From an uncultured Dyadobacter sp. (GTDB lineage Bacteria > Bacteroidota > Bacteroidia > Cytophagales > Spirosomataceae), in contig CAMLNK010000230.1 in assembly GCA_946481035.1 (NCBI GenBank), positions 1 through 6,629 on the forward strand: a stretch of 6,629 nucleotides of DNA, read 5' to 3'. Positions 1 through 6,500 of the stretch are shown here, piece after piece. Below the pieces are notes generated by a model. It did not search any database and was not told the DNA's origin. It saw only the letters and a list, made by a program, of their open reading frames with translations. Positions within the stretch are counted from its first letter, which is position 1, and each line of letters starts with the position of its first letter. The position numbers were made by a program, and so were the translations under genes.

Positions 1-1
1 G

Positions 2-1573
2 GGCGCCATTATCCTGGGGTATATTTTCCTGAATTACAGGAAAATGATCTCTGGGCAGCAGATGAGCTACTACACGTTTTTGACGCTGATTTTCTTTTAT
101 GCGTTCCTGTTGTCAAAGCCGCATCTTTCGTACGTGCAATCCTGCCTCAATCTTACGCTCGCGATCATATTCGCAGGACTGGTGCTGCGCTGGCCCCTGC
201 GATATGCGCTGGTGGTTTCGGGGCTGGGCATGCTGCTGTATCCGGCGTCGATCTATTTTCTGAGCAACACTTCGCTATCGGATTTTTTCGAACAGGGAGC
301 GGTTTTTGTCATGGCTGCGCATTTCGTGTTCCCTTTTGTAGTAAAACTCAATTACAATAAGGATAAACGCGAATTCTATTTCCGGTATACCCTGCAAGCG
401 CAGAATGACGCCCTGGAACTGCAAAAAACCATTGCCGAGCAGGCTACCCGTGCCAAAACGGACTTCCTGTCGATGATGAGCCACGAGATCCGCACGCCGC
501 TGAACGGGATCGTAGGTATGGTGCATTTGATGATGCAGGAAGAAGAGCACAGTGAAAAGCCCAACGACCTGCTCAAAACCCTGAAATTCTCGGCCGACCA
601 CCTGATGGCCGTCGTAAACGACGTGCTGGATTTCAACAAGATCAACTCCAACCACGTCGTACTCGATCCCCAACCGTTCAATCCATTCAGTTTTTTTGAT
701 ATACTCAAAAAAACCTTCGATCCGAAGGCCAATGAAAAAGGGATCGCGCTCGTATTCTCGATCGATCCCCGGCTGCCCGCGCAACTGATCGCCGACCGCC
801 TCCGTTTGAGCCAGGTAATCACCAATCTGGTACACAATGCTATCAAATTTACGGCAAAGGGTTCCGTCGTACTCGATGTGAAAGAGGTAACCCGTACGCC
901 GGAGGCGATAACGCTCGATTTTTCGGTGACCGACACCGGCATAGGCATTCCGAAGGCTGAGCAGGCCGGTATTTTTGAGATTTTTACCCAGGTAAGGACC
1001 CGGACGCATTCCGACAGCGTAACCGGCACGGGGCTCGGACTGGCCATTTCCAGGGAACTGATGCGCTTGTTCCACAGCGAAATCCATCTGGAAAGTGAAG
1101 AAGGAAAGGGATCGCGATTCTCATTCCGGTTGTCGATGCCCTATTCAGAGCAAAACATCGTGGCCAGTCAGCCATTGCCGGCAAACATTGACGAAAACAT
1201 TCCCGCCGTGCGGGTACTGGTGGCCGACGACAATAAAACCAACCTGGTACTGGCCACCCAGCTGCTGAAACGCAGAAATATCCTTCACGACACCGCGTCG
1301 AACGGGCAGGAAGCCTACGAAATGTTCACCACCAACCGGTACGACCTCGTGCTGATGGATCTCCGAATGCCGGTGATGGACGGTTTCGAAAGTACCGCGC
1401 TCATCCGCGAGCTCGATCCCAAAGTACCGATTATCGCTCTTACGGCCTCGGCGTTTGAGAACGAGAAAGAACGGGCCATGGCGAGTGGCTTCTCAGGGTA
1501 TTTTATCAAGCCTTTTATCCCCCAGGATTTCTACGATTATATCTTTCCTTTTCTCGGAATCGCTGTAAAATAA
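2..1573 (+). CDS. Hybrid sensor histidine kinase/response regulator, 5'-truncated by window edge
   Basis: Inner-membrane two-component hybrid kinase: it should autophosphorylate on His and pass the phosphate to its own C-terminal receiver. The frame is open to the left edge, so the true start lies upstream; the ATG at 44 is internal. Counting the first visible codon (position 2) as residue 1 of 523: about five hydrophobic segments fill roughly residues 1-115, followed by a charged, probably coiled linker. The HisKA H-box SHEIRTPLNG follows with phospho-acceptor H161, then an HATPase with N-box LVHNAIKFT (N279), G1 DTGIGIP (D311) and G2 GTGLGLAIS (from G342). The receiver has the acidic pair D409/D410, phospho-acceptor D453 in LMDLRMPVMDG, T481 and K503. 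All catalytic residues are present. No periplasmic sensor domain and no HPt domain are visible, so the input is probably sensed in or through the membrane, and a separate HPt protein may be needed. The stop is TAA, with no clear terminator after it. The family call is secure; the signal is unknown. Confidence 0.93.
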   Translation, partial: GAIILGYIFLNYRKMISGQQMSYYTFLTLIFFYAFLLSKPHLSYVQSCLNLTLAIIFAGLVLRWPLRYALVVSGLGMLLYPASIYFLSNTSLSDFFEQGAVFVMAAHFVFPFVVKLNYNKDKREFYFRYTLQAQNDALELQKTIAEQATRAKTDFLSMMSHEIRTPLNGIVGMVHLMMQEEEHSEKPNDLLKTLKFSADHLMAVVNDVLDFNKINSNHVVLDPQPFNPFSFFDILKKTFDPKANEKGIALVFSIDPRLPAQLIADRLRLSQVITNLVHNAIKFTAKGSVVLDVKEVTRTPEAITLDFSVTDTGIGIPKAEQAGIFEIFTQVRTRTHSDSVTGTGLGLAISRELMRLFHSEIHLESEEGKGSRFSFRLSMPYSEQNIVASQPLPANIDENIPAVRVLVADDNKTNLVLATQLLKRRNILHDTASNGQEAYEMFTTNRYDLVLMDLRMPVMDGFESTALIRELDPKVPIIALTASAFENEKERAMASGFSGYFIKPFIPQDFYDYIFPFLGIAVK

Positions 1574-1584
1574 TATTTATTAGG

Positions 1585-1600
1585 TTTATAGTGATATAAA
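1585..1600. repeat. AT-rich perfect palindrome upstream of sigma gene
   Basis: TTTATA-GTGA-TATAAA is a perfect 6-bp inverted repeat with a 4-nt centre. It lies just upstream of the -7 box, where the promoter spacer would be. It could be an operator or, in a read-through transcript from the kinase gene, a weak hairpin with a GNRA-type loop (GUGA). The surrounding 40 bp is very AT-rich, so chance is a real alternative. Confidence 0.4.
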
Positions 1601-1602
1601 TA

Positions 1603-1610
1603 TATCTTTG
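1603..1610 (+). promoter_or_regulatory. Bacteroidota -7 promoter box of the ECF sigma gene
   Basis: TATCTTTG matches the Bacteroidota housekeeping -7 consensus TAnnTTTG at all six fixed positions and ends 42 bp before the ATG at 1653, giving an estimated leader of about 35 nt. No good -33 TTTG/TTG is seen 17-23 bp upstream; the nearest are TTTA at 1576-1579 and 1585-1588. The upstream DNA is AT-rich. The promoter is likely, but the weak -33 suggests low strength or activator dependence. Confidence 0.6.
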
Positions 1611-1652
1611 GCGCCGGCCTTTGCGGCTCTTAAGATAAAACTCCGACTGTGC

Positions 1653-2261
1653 ATGATTAGTGGTGGCGATTCCTCACAATCCAGGGATATCCGGCTCTGG
1701 AAAGAGCTGGTGCAGGGTAATGATCAGGCTTTGGGAGAGCTCATGCATTTCCATTTCAAAGGCTTGCTCAACTACGGTTTCAAATTTGTAAAGGACGAGG
1801 CCTTTGTCAAAGACTGCATTCAGGAAGTCTTCATCGACCTCTGGCGCAGCCGCGAAAGGGTGGCCGAACCTACGCATGTCAAAGCGTACCTGCTGGTTTC
1901 GCTTCGCCGTAAAATAACCCGAAACCGCCGTTCCTTGCGCCTGGGCGGCGACTCACCCGGCCCGCTCAGTGAAGAATATGCTTTTTCCATTGAATTTTCC
2001 CCCGAATGGTGGATGATCAAAGAGGAGACTTTGGCCCGTAAAGCACGGATGATCTCGGAAATGCTCAATGCATTGCCGCCGAGGCAGCGAGAGGTGATCT
2101 ACCTCAAATACTACCAGGACCTGAGCCGCGAAGAGATTTCCGCCATGCTCAACATTACCCCACAAACAGTTTCCAATCTCCTCCAAATGGCTTACAGCCA
2201 GCTCCGTAAACGTTTCAGTCCGTCGGTGATCAGTGCGATTTTCGCATTGTTATTTGTTTGA
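1653..2261 (+). CDS. RNA polymerase sigma-70 factor, ECF subfamily (FecI-like, Bacteroidota type)
   Basis: A cytoplasmic ECF sigma factor of 202 residues, the usual size, which should direct RNA polymerase to the promoter(s) of the adjacent uptake locus. The sigma region 2 fold covers about residues 23-90, including the conserved-type stretch DCIQEVFIDLWRSRERV (54-70). A variable linker follows (about 91-130), then sigma region 4 (about 134-187), with LPPRQREVIYLKYYQDLSREE leading into the helix-turn-helix EISAMLNITPQTVSNLL. The last 12 residues (191-202) are almost wholly hydrophobic. The start is the ATG at 1653; an in-frame TTG at 1608 would give 15 more residues, but it lies inside the -7 box and the extra residues do not look like the family. 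There is no Shine-Dalgarno sequence. It is followed 109 bp later by its probable anti-sigma gene and then by an STN-bearing SusC, the classic cell-surface signalling order. The role is confident; target promoters are inferred. Confidence 0.93.
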   Translation: MISGGDSSQSRDIRLWKELVQGNDQALGELMHFHFKGLLNYGFKFVKDEAFVKDCIQEVFIDLWRSRERVAEPTHVKAYLLVSLRRKITRNRRSLRLGGDSPGPLSEEYAFSIEFSPEWWMIKEETLARKARMISEMLNALPPRQREVIYLKYYQDLSREEISAMLNITPQTVSNLLQMAYSQLRKRFSPSVISAIFALLFV

Positions 2262-2276
2262 TTTAGAGTTGGTTGT

Positions 2277-2309
2277 GTTTTTTTTGGGTAAAAATGTTTC
2301 AAAAAAAAC
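2277..2309. repeat. A/T inverted repeat after the sigma gene
   Basis: G plus eight T (2277-2285) pairs perfectly with eight A plus C (2301-2309) across a 15-nt loop, a 9-bp stem. It starts 16 bp after the sigma stop codon. It lacks the GC-rich stem followed by U-run of an ordinary intrinsic terminator, so it may be a weak terminator, an mRNA-stabilising hairpin, or simply bendable A-tract DNA acting as an UP-like element for the promoter downstream. Confidence 0.4.
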
Positions 2310-2329
2310 TGTAAACCATGGTATCTGTG
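2296..2329 (+). promoter_or_regulatory. Candidate promoter of the fecR-like gene
   Basis: TTTC at 2296-2299 resembles a -33 TTTG (3 of 4). After a 22-bp spacer, TATCTGTG at 2322-2329 matches the -7 consensus TAnnTTTG at 5 of 6 fixed positions. A start of transcription about 7 bp later would leave a leader of about 35 nt before the ATG at 2371. Both boxes are imperfect, so transcription of fecR from the sigma promoter alone remains possible. Confidence 0.35.
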
Positions 2330-2346
2330 TGATACAGTTGGTATCT
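2319..2346. repeat. Tandem TGGTATCT direct repeats with an internal hairpin
   Basis: TGGTATCT occurs at 2319-2326 and again at 2339-2346, 20 bp apart, about two helical turns, so both copies face the same side of DNA. The first copy also forms an inverted repeat: GTATC (2321-2325), a 5-nt loop, GATAC (2331-2335). A second, alternative inverted repeat pairs ACTGTA (2308-2313) with TACAGT (2333-2338). These overlap the candidate -7 box and end 24 bp before the start codon. It could be a regulator binding site or an ECF-type promoter element; this is inference. Confidence 0.4.
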
Positions 2347-2370
2347 CTTTATCAGCAGCGTTCCCCAACC

Positions 2371-3468
2371 ATGAATTACCGACATTATACGGCAACCGAT
2401 TTCGTTACCGATCCGTTGTTCCGATCCTGGGTACTGGATCAGGATTCGGGGGCGGCGGCTTTTTGGGAAAACTGGAAGAAAGAGAATGCCGATCGGGGCG
2501 ACGAGTTGGACGAGGCGCGGGCGCTGTTGTATGTGTTGGCTGAGAGAGAGTTGCGTATGGGTGCCGAAGAGATGGATGAGCGCGTACAAGGCGTGCTCGC
2601 GCAGGTAGGCGGGCACACTCAGCGTACGGGAGTGCGTACGAGGCCTGCATTCCTCCGGTATTTCGGTATTGCCGCATCCATCTGCCTGGTCGGAAGCCTT
2701 GGATGGCTCGGCTATCAATTCGTGGGAGAGAAGAGCGATAGCCCTGCCGGTATTGCCGGAATATATGACAGTAAGGGAGGCAATACAGTACGTTTCAATC
2801 ACACGGGAAAACCTGTTGTGATCCTGCTGGAAGACAGTAGCGTGGTAACGCTGGCGCCTGGGAGTGAGCTGATATTCCCGGAAAAGTTCGAGTCGGAAAG
2901 CAGGGAAGTGCATTTGAAAGGCGAGGCATTTTTCCGGATCAGCCACAATCCCGACCGGCCTTTCCTGGTAAAAACCAGGGAACTGGTCACAAAAGTACTC
3001 GGTACCAGCTTTACGGTTAGGTCGTTTGAAAAAGATCCGGATGCTTCGGTTTCCGTCCGAACGGGCAGAGTATCGGTGTATTCGAAAAAGGAAGAACAAG
3101 CTGCTGAATCGGTGGACAAGATAATTGGTATGGTATTAAAGCCTAACCAACGCGCGCTGTTTAATAAGCAGGAGTCCCGGCTGGTGAAGATGATCGTGGA
3201 TGCGCCGGTGAGTGTAAATGAAATACCTGAGGCGTCGCTGGTTTTCGATGAAGCGCCGGTCAGGAATGTATTTAAAACGCTCGAAAAGGTGTACGGGATC
3301 GAGCTGTTTTTCAGTGAAGAGCGGCTGTCGGGTTGCCAGCTGACAGCGAACCTTTCGGGATTACCGATGTATGAGCAGCTTGACCTGATATGCCGGATCA
3401 TTCATGCCAGGTATGAGGTGGTGGATGGGCAGGTGGTCGTACACGGCGAAGGCTGCAAGGCCGATTGA
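2371..3468 (+). CDS. FecR family anti-sigma factor / transmembrane signalling regulator
   Basis: A single-pass inner-membrane regulator of 365 residues that should hold the sigma factor inactive (or activate it) until a signal arrives from the outer-membrane receptor. The cytoplasmic N-terminal part, residues 1-95, starts with the phylum-typical pattern DFVTDPLFRSWVLDQDSGAAAF-like sequence around residues 10-31. One membrane helix follows at about 97-117, then a periplasmic FecR domain at about 138-238 with the family features VILLEDSSVVTLAPGS, VHLKGEAFFRI and VLGTSFTVRSF. A C-terminal DUF4974-type domain occupies about 288-358. The start is the ATG at 2371; an in-frame GTG at 2233 would add 46 residues, overlap the sigma gene by 29 bp and cover the promoter region, so it is rejected. 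Periplasmic cysteines are C322, C341 and C362. It sits between the sigma gene and the STN-bearing SusC, as expected for their middle partner. Confidence 0.93.
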   Translation: MNYRHYTATDFVTDPLFRSWVLDQDSGAAAFWENWKKENADRGDELDEARALLYVLAERELRMGAEEMDERVQGVLAQVGGHTQRTGVRTRPAFLRYFGIAASICLVGSLGWLGYQFVGEKSDSPAGIAGIYDSKGGNTVRFNHTGKPVVILLEDSSVVTLAPGSELIFPEKFESESREVHLKGEAFFRISHNPDRPFLVKTRELVTKVLGTSFTVRSFEKDPDASVSVRTGRVSVYSKKEEQAAESVDKIIGMVLKPNQRALFNKQESRLVKMIVDAPVSVNEIPEASLVFDEAPVRNVFKTLEKVYGIELFFSEERLSGCQLTANLSGLPMYEQLDLICRIIHARYEVVDGQVVVHGEGCKAD

Positions 3469-3568
3469 AACAACGTTCCTAAGATTTTGAAAGCCCACCG
3501 CCCATGCGGATGGGGCAGGAAAATATTGCCATTGTTTTTTCCGGGACCGAACCAAAGCGAAACTGAAT
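3469..3568. other. Intergenic region between fecR-like and susC-like genes, with a small hairpin
   Basis: This 100-bp stretch should hold the susC leader and perhaps the promoter used by the neighbouring sigma factor. CCCAT (3501-3505) and ATGGG (3510-3514) form a 5-bp stem with a GCGG loop. A run of six T comes at 3535-3540, about 20 nt after the stem, too far for a standard terminator. I find no good TAnnTTTG box in it; TACTTTTC at 3582-3589 (5 of 6 fixed positions) lies inside the N-terminal coding region as called and would matter only if the susC start is 3611. No ECF promoter can be assigned from sequence alone. Confidence 0.4.
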
Positions 3569-6500
3569 ATGCCAGGAAATCTACTTTTCAAAACCATTGT
3601 GTGGGATATCATGAAATTATCCTTTTTGCAGTTATGCATAATCGCTGTGTGCTCGGGTTTTGCGTTTAGCCATCACCGTTTATCCGCACAGAACTTGCTG
3701 GAAGGGAAAATTACGCTCAACGTGGAGGATAAGAGCCTCAAAAGTGTGCTTTCGTTGATCGAACGGAACTCCGAGGCGAAGTTTATTTATAACCCAACCG
3801 AGATAGGCTCATCGACCCGGGTCACATTTCAGGCGTCGAACGAGCCGCTCGCCGACGTGCTGGTCAGGTTACTGAGGCCCCTCTCGATTCGCTATGAAGT
3901 GGCCGGGAAGCAGGTAATGCTTTTCAGGACCGAAAATGCCGCTTCGCCGGCCGGTGACGCATTGCCGGAACGCGGGCGGGAGGCAGATACTCACAAAATG
4001 GCGGCCTCCATTAGGGGAAAGGTAACCGACGAAAAGGGCGAGGGGTTGCCGGGTGTGAGCGTGGTGGTAAAAGGTACCTCGCGGGGCACAACAACCAATT
4101 CGGCCGGGCAATATGAACTGGAACTGGGGCAGGGAGAGCACACGCTGATATTCTCTTTTGTAGGATACCTTTCGCAGGAAATCCAGACAGGCGCGCGCTC
4201 GGAGTTGAACGTAACTATGAAAATCGACACCAAGGCGCTGGACGAAGTGGTAGTGGTCGGTTATGGAGAAATGAAAAGGGCTGATCTGACGACCGCGCAA
4301 ACCTCCGTTTCCGCCAAAGACATAGCGCGAACCACTAATACCACGCTCGAACAGGCGATCCAGGGGCGTGCAGCGGGCGTGTACATCACGCAGAACTCCG
4401 GCCAGCCGGGCGGTGGTATTTCGGTGAACATCCGCGGTATCAACTCGATCAGCGGAAGTAATGAGCCGCTGTATGTGGTGGATGGGGTGCAGATCCAGGG
4501 GCAGTCGGTGTCGTTCGGGGCGCAGAGTTCGTCCAACCCGCTGGCCGGGCTGAACCCGGCCGATATCGAGTCGGTGGAAGTGTTGCAAGGCCCGTCGGCA
4601 ACGGCCATTTACGGCTCCCGCGCGACGAACGGCGTTCTCCTGATCACCACCAAAAGAGGCAAGTCCGGTGATGCGAAAATTGCATATGGTTACCAATTTA
4701 GCCTCCAAACGCCTCCCAAGCCACTGAAAGTGATGGATTTGCAGCAATATGCGCAAATGGTAGGCGAATATCATCAGCTGGCGGGCGGCGAAACGCCTGA
4801 GGAATTCCTCGACCCGTCATTGCTTGGAAAGGGAACCGATTGGCAAAAAGAGCTTTTCAAAGATGCGCCGATGCACAAGCACCAGCTTAGCCTCAGCGGC
4901 GGGAACGACCGGACGACCTATTATCTCTCCGGCGAATACCTGAAACAAAACGGGGTGGCGCTGGGGTCGGGGTTCAACCGGTATGCATTCCGGCTCAACC
5001 TGGACAATAAGCCGCGCGAATGGGCCAGCATTGGTGCGAACCTCAGTTTTAACCAAACCAATGACAACCTTACGACAAGCCAGGAAAACATCATTTCGAA
5101 TGCCTTGCAACTGACTCCTCAGGTGCCTGTCCGCAATATCGACGGCAGCTGGGGCGGTGGCGATGAAAACAACGGAGCGAATATTTTTGCACCGGTAAAT
5201 CCCATTGCCATTGCAAACCTGACGACAAACAAGCTGGTAAGGAGGCAACTGCTGGGTGGGCTCAATGTAGGCGTGAAGATTGCCAGGGGCCTGCAATTCA
5301 GGACTTCGTTCAACACGAACCTGGGTTTTTCGAACTCGTCCTATTATATCCCTACCTATAAAATCGGCTGGGCACAGAATGTAACGGCTTCCTATACCAA
5401 CGGCTCCGGCGTCAACACCTACTGGAACTGGAACCAGTTGCTGGAATACAACAAGCAGTTGGGCAAACACAGCATCAACGTCATGCTCAGCCATGAATCG
5501 CAGGAATCGGGTTGGAAAAACCTCGCCGGAGGACGGACCGGCTTCCTGACCAACGACATTCTCGACCTCGCGGCGGGGGATGCGCTTACCGCCAGCAACT
5601 CGGGAGGATCGGGCGAATGGGCGATGGAATCGTACCTGGGAAGGCTGAATTACAATTTCGCTGATCGCTATATCGTCATGGGTACCATCCGGCGCGATGG
5701 CTCGGCCAATTTCGGTGCCGATAACAAATGGGGCTTCTTCCCCTCGGTGTCGGCGGCGTGGCGCGTTTCGCAGGAACCTTTCTTCCACGTACCTGCCATC
5801 AACGAATTGAAATTGCGTTTCGAAACCGGTGTCACGGGAAACCAGGGCATCGGGGGCATTTACTCGCCCATGGGCACGGGAACGACGCCTACCACCACCG
5901 GTTTCCTGCCTACTAAATATGCCAACGACGGACTGAAATGGGAAGAAACCAAAACAAACAACTTCGGAATCAACCTCGCGGTGTTTGAGAACCGCATTCA
6001 GTTTGAGTTTGACTATTATATCAAAAATACGGACAACCTGCTGATGGAAAAGCCGTTGCCTTGGTATATGGGTACCAATGGCGTGGGTGCAGTAGGCTCT
6101 CCGACGGTCAATATCGGTGCTTTACAGAACAAGGGCTGGGGATTTACGATCAATACGGTCAATGTCAATCGCGGCGGCTTCAAATGGGAATCTAACCTGA
6201 ACATTTCGAGCTTCAAAACAAAGATCAAATCGTTCTATTCCGATGCAGCCTTTGTAGACCGGACGTCGTGGTGGCTCGCCGACTGGACGCAACGGTCGGA
6301 AGTGGGTAAAGCGCCGTGGCTTTTCCGGGGATATATCGAAGACGGGCTATTTCAATCGGTGGAAGAAATTGAAAAAAGCGCATTACCTGTGGACAACAAC
6401 GGGGTAAAACTCCCGATCAATGAAAATAACATCTGGGTAGGGGACGTGAAATTCAGGGATGTCAATGGCGATGGCATTATCAATGAGAAAGACCTGACGG

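Noticed and set aside
275..1087. Long minus-strand open frames opposite the histidine kinase
   Set aside because: The opposite strand encodes intact HisKA and HATPase motifs; the antisense frames look like codon-bias artefacts.
1608..1652. TTG start giving the sigma factor 15 extra residues
   Set aside because: The TTG is part of a perfect TAnnTTTG promoter box, and the ATG at 1653 gives the usual family N-terminus.
2233..2370. GTG start giving FecR 46 extra residues
   Set aside because: It would overlap the sigma gene and run through the A/T repeat and promoter region; the translation there is not FecR-like, while the ATG at 2371 begins the typical N-terminal domain.
3501..3540. Hairpin plus T-run as an intrinsic terminator after fecR
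   Set aside because: The stem is only 5 bp and the T-run lies about 20 nt beyond it, which does not fit a standard terminator.
3487..3669. A 60-codon plus-strand frame across the susC start region
   Set aside because: It begins with TTG, overlaps the susC signal-peptide region in another frame and resembles no known protein.
3869..4774. A 301-codon open frame on the minus strand opposite the susC-like gene
   Set aside because: The plus-strand frame is a continuous, clearly recognisable SusC protein here. The minus-strand translation has no recognisable domain and is rich in Arg, Leu and His, as expected of an antisense shadow in codon-biased DNA.
4817..5788. A 323-codon open frame on the minus strand inside the SusC barrel region
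   Set aside because: Same reason: it is fully antisense to conserved SusC barrel motifs and shows no protein family features of its own.
6458..6493. EF-hand-like DVNGDGIINEKD motif as a sign of a separate calcium-binding gene
   Set aside because: This motif is a regular feature of the C-terminal part of SusC barrels and is in frame with the transporter.
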